Source: an uncultured archaeon (lineage in GTDB: Archaea > Altiarchaeota > Altiarchaeia > IMC4 > SCGC-AAA252-I15). From it: a DNA stretch of 47,123 nt. This document shows positions 8,823 to 16,510 of this stretch, one piece after another. A program made the position numbers and the translations under genes. The stretch covers positions 1 through 47,123 of the forward strand of contig CABMCB010000032.1 of NCBI GenBank assembly GCA_902384455.1. The letters are read 5' to 3'. The notes beneath the pieces were generated by a model. That model saw only the letters and a program-made list of their open reading frames with translations. It was not told the origin of the DNA and made no database searches. Positions within the stretch are counted from its first letter, which is position 1. Each line of letters starts with the position of its first letter.

Positions 8823-9440
8823 TCACGCGCCGCGTGCACCGGACTTCGCTTTTCCCGCCGCCGCACCCTTATTTACTTTCTTCAAAAGCCACGCCATGTT
8901 TCTGCCTAGCGTCTTCATGGTCTTGACCGCTTCCGCGTCATTCTCCACGTCGCCTTTGTTTCCGCCAAACCCAATGTTCCAGTAGGACGAACCGACCACA
9001 ATCATCTCCCCGATCGTGAAAAAGTGGTTTATGGAGTCGAACGTGTGGACTGAACCGGAACGCCTGGCCGCCACCACAGCCGCACCCACCTTACGCCCGA
9101 ACATGTTGTCGTTGGCGCGCGCAGTCATACCAGCACGCTCAATCAACGCCTTCAAAATAGCAGACACATCCGCAAAATAAGAAGGCGAACCCAAGACTAT
9201 TCCGTCGGCCTCAAGCATCTTTTCTATGCACTCGTTCACTACGTCGTCTTCGACCGCGCACCTCTTGTTCTTGTTTGCGTAGCACTTGTAGCAGGCAGTG
9301 CACCCGCGAATAGGCCTCTCAGAAAGCTGCACCAACTCAGTTTCAATCCCTTCCGACTCAAGCTCCGCCAGAACGTGCTTGATTAGAGCTGCGGTGTTCC
9401 CGTCTTTCCGGGCGCTCCCGTTGAATGCGACGACCTTCAT
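8823..9440 (-). CDS. Iron-sulfur flavoprotein / NAD(P)H-dependent FMN reductase family
   Basis: Flavodoxin-fold protein of 205 residues. The FMN phosphate loop is in 'FNGSARKDGNTAALI' at the N-terminus and 'GSPSYFADVSAILKALIER' follows, both typical of the family. Cys positions form C-x2-C-x2-C-x7-C (from 'GCTACYKCYANKNKRC'), the compact motif known in archaeal Isf proteins for binding a 4Fe-4S cluster, so it probably passes electrons between ferredoxin-type donors and FMN. The C-terminus is a low-complexity Ala/Gly/Lys tail. GGAGG stands well placed before the ATG. It is the last gene of a three-gene minus-strand group. Confidence 0.85.
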   Translation of the reverse strand: MKVVAFNGSARKDGNTAALIKHVLAELESEGIETELVQLSERPIRGCTACYKCYANKNKRCAVEDDVVNECIEKMLEADGIVLGSPSYFADVSAILKALIERAGMTARANDNMFGRKVGAAVVAARRSGSVHTFDSINHFFTIGEMIVVGSSYWNIGFGGNKGDVENDAEAVKTMKTLGRNMAWLLKKVNKGAAAGKAKSGARGA

Positions 9441-9467
9441 GTGAATTTTCCTCCATGTAATCTACTC

Positions 9468-9824
9468 TTATTTTCTGTCATGCTTTAACGCCTGTTGGAT
9501 ATAGTAGCGGAGAACGGTTTCGTCAACATCCTTCAGGCGTTTGAACCTTAAGTTTCTGGACACTTTTCCAACACCTCCAAGCAGGCCGTGTTTGTCCTCA
9601 AAATCCGACCCCCGCGAGAAGGAGAGGGTGATATACGTCTTTGCGGGACTGATTACCGCAAAAATCCGCTTACCCTTATATGCGGGTATGCCGTAACGTA
9701 TGGCTTCTTCGGCGTCCGGGGCGCACTCGCGCATAATCTCCCTCAGCGCCGCCACAACAGACCTAAACTCAGGCAATACTCTAGCCTTAACAAACTCGTC
9801 AACAGTAATGTTTTTGTCGGCCAT
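9468..9824 (-). CDS. DUF1801 / YdhG-like protein
   Basis: 118-residue protein of the DUF1801 fold, related to the bacterial 'iron chaperone' proteins. Visible hallmarks are a helical N-terminus ('TVDEFVKARVLPEFRSVVAALREIMRECAPDAEEAIRYGIPAY') followed by strands 'KRIFAVISPAKTYITLSF' and 'SRNLRFKRLKDVDE'. The biochemical role of the family is poorly known. It lies 14 bases after the PhnB-like gene and 27 bases before the flavoprotein gene, so the three are probably one operon. Confidence 0.8.
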   Translation of the reverse strand: MADKNITVDEFVKARVLPEFRSVVAALREIMRECAPDAEEAIRYGIPAYKGKRIFAVISPAKTYITLSFSRGSDFEDKHGLLGGVGKVSRNLRFKRLKDVDETVLRYYIQQALKHDRK

Positions 9825-9838
9825 TTGCCCTCCTTTAC

Positions 9839-10312
9839 TTATCGCTGCTCATACGCGCGCTTCAACGTCTTAATGTCGATTTTATCCATCTGAAGCATCG
9901 CCTTCATTACTCTTTCTGATTTCTTGGGATCCGCGTCCCGCAACATCTCGCCCAAAACCACGGGGACGATTTGCCACGACACGCCGTACCTGTCCTTAAG
10001 CCAGCCGCATCTCCCTTTTTCCCCGCCTTCTGAGAGCTTCTCCCACAGCCGGTCAACTTCCTCCTGCGTCTCGCAGTTCACGAAGAAAGATATTGCCGGC
10101 GTGAAGGTGAATTGCGGGCCGCCGTTGAGCGCGGTGAATTCCTGCCCCTCGAGCTGGAACGTCGCGCTCATTACCGCTCCCTTAGGGCCTGGCCCCGCGT
10201 CGCCGTATCGGATGACGCTTTCAACCTTCGAGTTTCTAAATATTGAGACGTAAAGGTTCATCGCCTCTTCAGCTTTGCCGTCGAACCACAGGAAGGGAGT
10301 GATTTTTTGCAT
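9839..10312 (-). CDS. PhnB-like VOC-superfamily protein
   Basis: Glyoxalase/bleomycin-resistance fold protein of 157 residues, PhnB or '3-demethylubiquinone-9 methyltransferase domain' type. Family hallmarks are '[22 protein letters not shown]' at the N-terminus, '[27 protein letters not shown]' in the middle, and '[16 protein letters not shown]' near the C-terminus. The start is placed at 10312 (MQKITPF), because the upstream part of the frame overlaps the divergent secreted-protein gene and does not match the family. The true substrate is unknown; the methyltransferase name is a historical label. Confidence 0.85.
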   Translation of the reverse strand: MQKITPFLWFDGKAEEAMNLYVSIFRNSKVESVIRYGDAGPGPKGAVMSATFQLEGQEFTALNGGPQFTFTPAISFFVNCETQEEVDRLWEKLSEGGEKGRCGWLKDRYGVSWQIVPVVLGEMLRDADPKKSERVMKAMLQMDKIDIKTLKRAYEQR

Positions 10313-10350
10313 GATTGATTTAATAGAGCGCAGCCCGTATATACAAAAAA

Positions 10351-10884
10351 ATGAAGCGCACTCTAGCATATACGGCGGCTTTCGGACTTATTCTCTCACT
10401 CTATGCGTCAGCCCAATCCGCCGCGCCGCAAGTCACAGTATTGGGGAACTCCATAGACATACCGCTCTCAACCGACACACTAGATACCATGAGGCTGCAG
10501 GGAGTAGACGCCACAACAATATCCGCCCAAGAACTAAGGCTACACCAAAACGACCCCTTAATACTGATATTAGGAGGCCAGAATTCTCCTGAAGGAGTAG
10601 GCGAAATAGTCGGTGGGATACTGAACATAAGCGAACAAGAGGAACTTGTCTCAAGCCCCTACGCTAGGACAGTTCAAGTTTACCCTAACTTATGGTGCAT
10701 AAACCAAACAGTGGTAATACTCGCAGGTTACAGCAAGGAACAGACTCATAAAGCGTTCGCAGACTCCGCCGGAGACATAGTAAGGATACTCACTCAAAAC
10801 GGCACTGCCATAAGCCTAGGCAACGAAACACCCACGACAGGAATACACCCAACACTCGACTTCAGCCAACTGAAAGTGTGTTGA
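10351..10884 (+). CDS. Secreted protein with S-layer-like domain (177 aa)
   Basis: Small exported protein. Residues 1-22 form a signal peptide ([21 protein letters not shown], cleavage near AQS/A). The rest contains '[24 protein letters not shown]', '[38 protein letters not shown]'. This pattern resembles the GGPxAN...VLVLAGYxxxDT repeat found in archaeal S-layer proteins and other COG1361-type surface proteins, as I recall them. It ends in KVC with no membrane anchor. Two Cys, in 'LWCINQ' and the C-terminal residue, could form a disulfide. The function beyond cell surface is unknown. It is divergent from the PhnB-like gene. Confidence 0.72.
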   Translation: MKRTLAYTAAFGLILSLYASAQSAAPQVTVLGNSIDIPLSTDTLDTMRLQGVDATTISAQELRLHQNDPLILILGGQNSPEGVGEIVGGILNISEQEELVSSPYARTVQVYPNLWCINQTVVILAGYSKEQTHKAFADSAGDIVRILTQNGTAISLGNETPTTGIHPTLDFSQLKVC

Positions 10885-10886
10885 AG

Positions 10887-10894
10887 AAAAAAAA
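10887..10894 (-). terminator. Oligo-T terminator of tRNA-Gln
   Basis: Eight T in a row on the minus strand, about 17-25 bases after the tRNA-Gln 3' end. It is well placed to end the tRNA transcript. Confidence 0.45.
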
Positions 10895-10910
10895 GCAGGC
10901 AGTAAATTAT

Positions 10911-10983
10911 TAGCCCCGGCAGGATTCGAACCTGCGTCGCCCGGTCCAAAGCCGGGCAGGATTGGCCACTACCCCACGGGGCT
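10911..10983 (-). tRNA. tRNA-Gln (UUG)
   Basis: Complete cloverleaf on the minus strand. The acceptor AGCCCCG pairs with CGGGGCT, with A as discriminator base at 10911. The anticodon stem CCCGG/CCGGG closes the loop CTTTGGA, giving anticodon TTG. The T arm has GGTTCGAATCC. No intron and no encoded CCA. A second copy of its first ~26 bases lies 93 bases upstream. Confidence 0.96.
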
Positions 10984-11077
10984 GTTTTTGTTGCTTCGCT
11001 CCGCAGGCAGCAGTCTATTTGGGATGCAACCCTTTCTTAAAGGGTTGCTGGATAGGCCACTACCCCACGGGGCTGTC
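10984..11077 (-). other. tRNA-Gln 5'-fragment plus hairpin module
   Basis: On the minus strand, bases 11076 to about 11051 repeat the first ~26 bases of tRNA-Gln (acceptor strand and D arm) with one mismatch. They are followed by a perfect 10-bp hairpin, GCAACCCTTT-AAG-AAAGGGTTGC, where the anticodon arm should be. No T arm or acceptor 3' strand follows. A TATA-like CCTATACATATCC sits about 25 bases before this fragment rather than directly before the intact tRNA, so the module may lie in the tRNA leader. It could be a small RNA, a decayed tRNA duplicate or an insertion scar. Confidence 0.6.
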
Positions 11078-11185
11078 TGCGTAGGTACTTGGTTTCTGGG
11101 ATATGTATAGGGCAACGGGGGATTAAAAAAGAGGTTTTTACGGCAGGTAAGCCGGATATATCCTTGAAATCCGAGGAGTATTTTA

Positions 11186-12178
11186 ATGGCCGGAGACTTG
11201 GGGAAGGTTGTTGGGTTTTCTCCTGCTTACAATGAGAGGGAGGGCATTGACCGCGTGATTTCAGCTATGATAGCCAGCCGCTTGGTTGATGATATTTTTG
11301 TCGTTGATGACGGCAGTACGGATGGCACGGCCGACGTAGTCACATCTTTTCCCAGTGTCCGGTTGATTCGCCATGGTACTAATATGGGGAAGATGGAGGC
11401 TTTTTTGACGGGCATAAGGGAGGCGGAGAGAGCGGGGGCGCAGGTGATGTTTATTACTGACGCGGACATGCGCGGTTTAACTGGAGTATTGACGGACGGA
11501 ATCATTACACATTTAACAGATAGACCTGACGTTGAGATGGTGCGGTGCCCTTATTACCAGGATTTGGGTGGGGGCGACAATGAGGTATGTCCGCCAGAGT
11601 ATTCTGGCCTGCGCGCTATAACCAGAGATGTATGGCAGAGGATTCTTTCCGGCTTAGAACACGATTCGAAATACCGTCAGATTTATAGGGCGCATAGCAT
11701 ACCTGAGCCGATGCTGGATGCAGCGGTATCTGAGGGTAGGATTGTTGACTTGGATGTTGAAGAGGTAACTCTCATCTCTAGGAGGGCCGGAGGAGGAGCC
11801 ACACCCCTGGGCAAGATAAGACAGCAGATTAGACAGGCGGAGGATGTCATACGCACGAGATCTATGATAGCGGACTACACCGCACTCCTTCATGAGCTAA
11901 AGTTAAGAGGCGATCCCGCATTCGCAGGTCTATCCAACGACGGAATTAGGGAATTAGCCAGAGAGTTGGATGACCCAGACATGGACGACATACTAAGGGC
12001 GTCGCCTACGGCCTACGCTAAGCATGTTCTTGATTTGAGGACGGCTTCGCGCAATCCTGGCATTCCCTTTGAGGGGCGGGCGGACTTGCGTAGGCAGGCG
12101 CGGATGCTTTCTGTTGACGAGGTGCCTAAGCCGCCTCCAAAGGATGCGGACGCCGGCCAGAAGAAGGATAAGGTGTAG
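11186..12178 (+). CDS. Family 2 glycosyltransferase
   Basis: Cytosolic GT-A fold enzyme of 330 residues that moves a sugar from a nucleotide donor. N-terminal signatures are 'FSPAYNEREGI' (residues 11-21), 'VVDDGSTDGT' (39-48), 'GTNMGKMEA' and the DxD-type 'TDADMRG' (91-97). The last ~120 residues are charged, helical, and end in a Pro/Lys-rich tail; I do not recognise that part. There is no transmembrane segment, so it is unlike dolichol-phosphate-sugar synthases with membrane tails. TATA-like GATATATCC lies about 25-30 bases before the ATG. The stop codon directly abuts the 3' end of the opposite-strand tRNA-Thr. Acceptor unknown. Confidence 0.88.
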   Translation: MAGDLGKVVGFSPAYNEREGIDRVISAMIASRLVDDIFVVDDGSTDGTADVVTSFPSVRLIRHGTNMGKMEAFLTGIREAERAGAQVMFITDADMRGLTGVLTDGIITHLTDRPDVEMVRCPYYQDLGGGDNEVCPPEYSGLRAITRDVWQRILSGLEHDSKYRQIYRAHSIPEPMLDAAVSEGRIVDLDVEEVTLISRRAGGGATPLGKIRQQIRQAEDVIRTRSMIADYTALLHELKLRGDPAFAGLSNDGIRELARELDDPDMDDILRASPTAYAKHVLDLRTASRNPGIPFEGRADLRRQARMLSVDEVPKPPPKDADAGQKKDKV

Positions 12179-12251
12179 AGCCTCAGCCGGGAATTGAACC
12201 CGGGACCTCGTGCTTACCAAGCACGCGCTCTACCAACTGAGCTACTGAGGC
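12179..12251 (-). tRNA. tRNA-Thr (GGU)
   Basis: Complete cloverleaf on the minus strand. The acceptor GCCTCAG pairs with CTGAGGC, and the discriminator at 12179 reads U, common for archaeal tRNA-Thr. The anticodon stem CGTGC/GCACG closes TTGGTAA, giving anticodon GGT. The T arm has GGTTCAATTCC. No intron. TATA-like TAATAAATC lies about 28 bases upstream (about 12277-12285). Confidence 0.96.
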
Positions 12252-12352
12252 GGTATGGGGGATATTTGTTTTTTGATTTATTAGTGGGCTTGAGCGCCTT
12301 ATGGCGCGAAACCCACCTTATCCGTCGGATAATTCCGACCTACTGAGGCGGT
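12252..12352 (-). other. tRNA-Thr 5'-fragment plus two-hairpin module
   Basis: On the minus strand, ACCGCCTCAGTAG (12352-12340) repeats the 5' end of tRNA-Thr and its three preceding bases exactly. It is followed by the perfect hairpin GTCGGA-ATTA-TCCGAC. A longer hairpin follows, GTGGGTTT...AAGCCCAC with an inner GCGCC-ATAA-GGCGC, then an AT-rich stretch leading to the intact tRNA. A TATA-like AAAAATACTA lies about 25 bases before the fragment. Layout and spacing (98 bases) mirror the tRNA-Gln module, although the hairpin sequences differ. Confidence 0.55.
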
Positions 12353-12403
12353 GAATTGATGCGAAGTGAGGTAGTATTTTTGCGTTTTCCGGATAAAAGC
12401 GTT

Positions 12404-13288
12404 TTATAGCAGCGCTCCGGCGTAAAAAGCCAGCATGCTGATGGCTTGGCCTAACACAAGCATCCTTTGGGTGAGTGTTTCGTGCATTGTGTGGGCTGCG
12501 GCGAATACTGCTGCTGCAAGTAGCGTGAAGGGTAAGTATGCTGTTGTGTTGAATGTTTGCGGCGCTATGAATAGGGGGGCGAATCCTACTATTACTGCGG
12601 TTAGGGTGGATGTTTCTGCGATGCGTTTGGCCCATTTTACTCCGTAATGTATGGGTATTGTTTGGCTGTATTTTTTCATGTCGCCTTCCCGGTCTTCTAC
12701 GTCTTTGATTATTTCGCGGCTTAGTGTTGAGAAGAAGCTTGCGACTACGAGGGTGATTATGAGTGTGAGGCGGCTTATTTCTGGGACTGGAGATGCGGAT
12801 TCTGCGGCTGCGGCTCCGTAGAGGAAGAGGGATGAAACGAGGTATGCTACCGCGAAGTTTGATATCCCAAGCAGCGTTTTGCCGTATAAGCCGTATAGGA
12901 CGAGTATTATAGTGTTTCCTACTACGATAACCAGGCATAGCGTGCTTATTGATTTGGCAAGGCCCAATCCTATCAGGAACATTGCGATTGCGAGCATCAG
13001 TGCGTCAGGGCGGGTTATTCTTCCGCTGGGTATGGGCCGTTTAGGTCTGTTGATTCGGTCTATTTCGTGGTCGTAGTAGTCGTTGAGGACGTTTCCTGCG
13101 CCCATTATTAGTGCCGCGGACAATGCGGCGTAGAATACTGCCGTGTCTATGGTAGGGTGCGATGTGGTTGCCGCCGTAAGCAGGGCTCCCAAGTAGACGC
13201 CGACAAAAGATAAGGCGGCGTTGCGCACGCGGATTAACTCTAGGAATGTTTTAATTGAGCCCAGAAAGCTTGCTTCAACGGATTCCAT
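12404..13288 (-). CDS. ubiA: Digeranylgeranylglyceryl phosphate synthase (UbiA family)
   Basis: Membrane prenyltransferase of 294 residues, most likely the enzyme that adds the second geranylgeranyl chain to geranylgeranylglyceryl phosphate in archaeal lipid synthesis. The first Asp-rich motif is 'NVLNDYYDHEIDRINRPKRPIPSG' (67-89) and the second is 'DVEDREGDMKKYSQTIP', both standard for UbiA. About eight hydrophobic helices fill the rest. Length is typical. It is the last gene in the operon argJ-rhomboid-ubiA, with 3 bases between it and the rhomboid stop. UbiA paralogs for quinones look similar, but the 'NRPKRPIPSGRI' form favours the lipid enzyme. Confidence 0.88.
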   Translation of the reverse strand: MESVEASFLGSIKTFLELIRVRNAALSFVGVYLGALLTAATTSHPTIDTAVFYAALSAALIMGAGNVLNDYYDHEIDRINRPKRPIPSGRITRPDALMLAIAMFLIGLGLAKSISTLCLVIVVGNTIILVLYGLYGKTLLGISNFAVAYLVSSLFLYGAAAAESASPVPEISRLTLIITLVVASFFSTLSREIIKDVEDREGDMKKYSQTIPIHYGVKWAKRIAETSTLTAVIVGFAPLFIAPQTFNTTAYLPFTLLAAAVFAAAHTMHETLTQRMLVLGQAISMLAFYAGALL

Positions 13289-13291
13289 CGC

Positions 13292-13912
13292 TTAGAACCG
13301 GATTCCCCCCTTAGGTATGTACCCGTACTTCTTTTTTTCTTGTATGCCGAAAATCATTCCCGCTATCATCCCGCCCAAATGGGCGTTATGCGCTATTGTT
13401 CCCATTGTGGCGGCCATGTCTGCGAGCGCCATGAAAGTGTAGAGTATTACCCATATGTAGAGGGGCATTGGGAATATGAAGCCGAGGTATATCGTTATGT
13501 TGGGTTGCAGGACCACTAATGTTCCCATTACCGCGAATACTGCCCCACTTGCACCTACCGCAGGTATGTTTGGAGCGGGTATGCCAAAGACGAGGGACGT
13601 GAATACGTATGCTAAGCTTCCGGCAATTCCGCCGAGGAAATATATGCGCTTCAGCGTCTTCGACCCAACAAGCTGCTCCACATATATCCCGAAGAAGTAG
13701 AGGCCTATCATGTTGAACAGCAGGTGGGTGAAGTCTACGTGTATGAACATGCTGGTTAGCAGTGTCCACGGCATGGTGAATACTGTTGCTGGCGTTAGCG
13801 CGAGGTATCTGTATGTGAATTGGGGGGCTATGACTGTGAAGAAGAACATTGCGCCGTTCACTATCATCATGTCTTCTATGAACCGGCTTTTGGGTCTGGC
13901 GTAAGCGTACAT
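13292..13912 (-). CDS. Rhomboid-family intramembrane serine protease
   Basis: Six-helix membrane protease of 206 residues that cleaves transmembrane substrates within the bilayer. The oxyanion region 'HVDFTHLLFNMIGLYFFG', the nucleophile Ser in 'VGASGAVFAVMG' and the catalytic His in 'NAHLGGMIAGMIFG' are all present, so it should be active. The start is set at 13912 (MYAYARPKSRF), just past the argJ stop; a longer frame to 13969 would overlap argJ. It lies between argJ and ubiA in a tight operon. Substrates unknown. Confidence 0.92.
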   Translation of the reverse strand: MYAYARPKSRFIEDMMIVNGAMFFFTVIAPQFTYRYLALTPATVFTMPWTLLTSMFIHVDFTHLLFNMIGLYFFGIYVEQLVGSKTLKRIYFLGGIAGSLAYVFTSLVFGIPAPNIPAVGASGAVFAVMGTLVVLQPNITIYLGFIFPMPLYIWVILYTFMALADMAATMGTIAHNAHLGGMIAGMIFGIQEKKKYGYIPKGGIRF

Positions 13913-13914
13913 GG

Positions 13915-15066
13915 TTAGCTGTATTCGGCGTTGATTTTCACGTATTGCGGGGATAAGTCGCATGTCCACGCTTTAGCTTCTTCTTTTCCGGCGCCGATGT
14001 CGAAGTGGACGATTATGTCGTGGTTTTTTAGTATCTGGTGGGCGCTTTCAAGAGGCAGGCTGCGTCCGCGGCGGAATACGAACGCTTTTTTTCCGCCTCC
14101 TTCGAATGCGACGGTGGTTTGAATGTAGTTTATTTTTGTGGCTGCGCCTGCTGAGGCGAGTATGCGTCCCCAGTTGGGGTTTTCTCCGTACAGTGCCGTT
14201 TTTACGAGGGGGCTGCGGATTATGGCGTGCGCTGCTTTTTTGGCTGCGTCTTTGTTTTTGGCGCCTGTGACGTTTACTTCGATGAATTTGGTGGCTCCTT
14301 CGCCGTCGCGCGCTATTTGCTTGGCGAGGCTTGTCGTGACTTCGTCGAGGGCTTTTTGTAGGTCTATTGTTGTGCCTTTTTTAGTGCGGTTTGAAAGCAA
14401 AAGCACGGTGTCGTTTGTGCTCATGTCTCCGTCTACCGCAATCATGTTGAAGCTTTTTTCCACTGATTCCTTAAGGCAGCGCTGCAGGATTATAGGGGGG
14501 AAGTCTGCGTTTGTCGTTATGAAAGCGAGCATTGTCGCCATGTTTGGGGCTATCATTCCTGCGCCTTTCACTATTCCTCCGACTTGGATGCCGCCGTACT
14601 CCGCGTGCGCCTGCTTTGGGACTGTGTCGGTGGTCATTATGGCTTTCGCTGCGGCCAAACTTGCGGCGGAAGAAGAGGATAATGAAGGAGCCACCCTATC
14701 AACCAGCGAAAATAATTTTTTCAGGTCGATTGGTTTTCCTATTATGCCAGTAGAACAAACACCCACACTAGACGACTCAACACCCAACACCTTAGCGGCA
14801 TAAGACGCCATACTGCGCGCATCCTTAACCTGCGAATCAACACAACAATTAGCGTTACCAGAATTCGCAACCACAGCCCTCAAAACACCCGGAACCAGCT
14901 TCCCAGACACCAAAACAGGCCCCGCCTTAACGCTATTGCCCGTAAAAACACCCGCAGCAGCACAAAGCCTATCTGCCACAATAAGCATGACACCGTACTT
15001 GCCGTCCTTCAAACCGGCTGCCTTAAAACCCGGAACGCACACTCCGCGGCACTTTTGCGAATCCAT
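13915..15066 (-). CDS. argJ: Glutamate N-acetyltransferase / ornithine acetyltransferase (ArgJ)
   Basis: Arginine synthesis enzyme that moves acetyl from acetylornithine to glutamate (and may also use acetyl-CoA). It is made as one chain and cuts itself; the new N-terminal Thr is the nucleophile. The cleavage region 'KGAGMIAPNMATMLAF' is intact, the oxyanion-type 'SVGVCSTGIIGKPI' lies earlier, and 'GEGATKFIEVNVTGA' and 'YGENPNWGRILASAG' follow. Start at ATG 15066 (MDSQKCRG); a GTG six bases upstream is the alternative. Codons flip style near 14690: G/T-ending in the N-terminal third, A/C-ending after. Divergent from purF. Confidence 0.95.
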   Translation of the reverse strand: MDSQKCRGVCVPGFKAAGLKDGKYGVMLIVADRLCAAAGVFTGNSVKAGPVLVSGKLVPGVLRAVVANSGNANCCVDSQVKDARSMASYAAKVLGVESSSVGVCSTGIIGKPIDLKKLFSLVDRVAPSLSSSSAASLAAAKAIMTTDTVPKQAHAEYGGIQVGGIVKGAGMIAPNMATMLAFITTNADFPPIILQRCLKESVEKSFNMIAVDGDMSTNDTVLLLSNRTKKGTTIDLQKALDEVTTSLAKQIARDGEGATKFIEVNVTGAKNKDAAKKAAHAIIRSPLVKTALYGENPNWGRILASAGAATKINYIQTTVAFEGGGKKAFVFRRGRSLPLESAHQILKNHDIIVHFDIGAGKEEAKAWTCDLSPQYVKINAEYS

Positions 15067-15072
15067 CCCCAC

Positions 15073-15080
15073 TATTTAAG
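15073..15080 (+). promoter_or_regulatory. TATA box of purF
   Basis: TATTTAAG, followed about 25 bases later by the expected transcript start near 15100. This position excludes the upstream TTG at 15055 as the purF start, because the mRNA would begin after it. The box also lies directly against the argJ start on the other strand. Confidence 0.6.
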
Positions 15081-15111
15081 ATTAAGGGGAAAAAAGTATT
15101 ACTCCAAGACA

Positions 15112-15118
15112 GGGAGGG
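15112..15118 (+). promoter_or_regulatory. Strong Shine-Dalgarno that fixes the purF start
   Basis: GGGAGGG ends five bases before ATT at 15124. It is the only strong ribosome-binding site in the purF leader, and the only in-frame candidates near it are the ATT codons at 15121 and 15124. Confidence 0.55.
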
Positions 15119-15123
15119 ATATT

Positions 15124-16509
15124 ATTACCCGTAAAACGACTGATGGACCGCGGGACCACTGCGCAGTATTCGGCATATACTCGTCTGAGCCCGCCTTCAA
15201 GTCCATCTACTATGGATTATATTCCCTGCAGCACAGGGGTCAGGAGTCGGCCGGAATAGCCACCTACACAAACAAGGTCCACCTACACAAGGACATGGGC
15301 CTTGTCTACGACATCTTTGCTAGAGTGGAATTGCCGGGAAACTGCGGCATAGGACACGTACGCTACAGCACCCAAGGAGCGTCAAACGTAGTCAACGCCC
15401 AGCCGATACTAATCAACTACAGCAAAGGCACATTCGCAATAGCCCACAACGGCCAGATAGTAAACCACCGCGAACTACGCCAAGTCCTTGAAGACAGAGG
15501 AAACATATTCACCACAACAAGCGACACCGAAATAATAGCGGTGCTCATCGCCCAAGAACACCATAAAACAGACGACTTCCTCGAAGCCATACGCGGCGCA
15601 ATGAAACAACTCCGCGGCAGCTACTGCCTCACAATACTCCATGAAGGAAAAGTCTACGCAGTAAGAGACCCAAACGCCATACGGCCGCTGGTTTTGGGCG
15701 GCGAGAAGGGCACTTACGCGGTGGCAAGCGAAAGCTGCGCTTTGGACACCATAGACCTCCCGTTGATTAGGGACGTGAAGCCTGCGGAGATAATTGTCAT
15801 CGATGAAAACGGCTACAAAAGCCACCCGGGAGTCGCTGGAAGACGAGCCCACTGCATGTTTGAGTACGTTTACTTCAGCCGCCCGGACAGCGTCTTGGAT
15901 GGAATAAGCGTCTATGAAGTCAGGAAAAACCTGGGCCGCCTATTAAGCGAGGAAGGTCCTGTGGACGCGGATCTTGTGATACCGGTTCCAAACAGCGGCA
16001 TAACTGCGGCCATAGGTTACAGCGAGGAAAGCGGCGTGCCTTACAGTGAGGGGCTGATGAAAAACAGGTATATGGGTCGTACGTTCATTATGCCGAATCA
16101 GGAGCAGAGGGATGCGGGAGTTAAGGTTAAGCTTAATCCGATTAAGAGCGAGGTGCAGGGGAAGAATGCCGTTCTGATAGACGACAGCATAGTCCGCGGG
16201 ACCACCCAGCGGCGCATCGTCAAGATTCTGAGGGACGCAGGCGCCGAGGAGATTCACGTCAGGATAAGCTGCCCTCCGATAAAGCACGTTTGCCCCTACG
16301 GCATAGACATGCAGGTTAGCGACGAATTCATAGCCACAGAAAAGAACGTCGAGGAAATATGCAAAACCATAGGCGCAGACAGCTTAGTGTACCTCAGCAA
16401 GGAGGGGTTGGTGCAAGCCATAGGGCTTCCCGCAGACAAAATCTGCATGGCATGCTTGACTGGCGATTACCCGATTAAACCTCAGCAAACAAAACTCACA
16501 GACAAATAA
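15124..16509 (+). CDS. purF: Amidophosphoribosyltransferase (PurF)
   Basis: First enzyme of purine synthesis: glutamine + PRPP to phosphoribosylamine. The class II glutamine amidotransferase domain starts at the Cys in 'PRDHCAVFGIY' and contains 'LQHRGQESAGI' and 'GHVRYSTQG'. The PRPP-binding motif 'AVLIDDSIVRGTTQRRI' lies in the C-terminal phosphoribosyltransferase domain. The extra Cys in 'ISCPPIKHVCPYG' and 'DKICMACLTGDYP' fit the Fe-S-type PurF. No ATG or GTG precedes the Cys; I place the start at ATT 15124, giving an 11-residue propeptide before Cys. A TTG at 15055 is the formal alternative but lies upstream of the predicted transcript start. Confidence 0.93.
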   Translation: MTRKTTDGPRDHCAVFGIYSSEPAFKSIYYGLYSLQHRGQESAGIATYTNKVHLHKDMGLVYDIFARVELPGNCGIGHVRYSTQGASNVVNAQPILINYSKGTFAIAHNGQIVNHRELRQVLEDRGNIFTTTSDTEIIAVLIAQEHHKTDDFLEAIRGAMKQLRGSYCLTILHEGKVYAVRDPNAIRPLVLGGEKGTYAVASESCALDTIDLPLIRDVKPAEIIVIDENGYKSHPGVAGRRAHCMFEYVYFSRPDSVLDGISVYEVRKNLGRLLSEEGPVDADLVIPVPNSGITAAIGYSEESGVPYSEGLMKNRYMGRTFIMPNQEQRDAGVKVKLNPIKSEVQGKNAVLIDDSIVRGTTQRRIVKILRDAGAEEIHVRISCPPIKHVCPYGIDMQVSDEFIATEKNVEEICKTIGADSLVYLSKEGLVQAIGLPADKICMACLTGDYPIKPQQTKLTDK

Positions 16510-16510
16510 A

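Noticed and set aside
10984-11077. A third complete tRNA or a tRNA with an intron
   Set aside because: After the 5' half there is no anticodon loop, T arm or acceptor 3' strand; the intact tRNA-Gln alone folds fully.
10984-12352. Attachment sites of an integrated mobile element between the two tRNA genes
   Set aside because: The repeats copy the 5' ends, not the usual 3' ends, and only about 95 bases lie between them; no integrase or phage gene is present.
15055-15123. TTG at 15055 as the purF start
   Set aside because: It lies before the TATA box, overlaps the argJ start on the other strand, and would add a basic leader unlike PurF propeptides. Kept only as an alternative.
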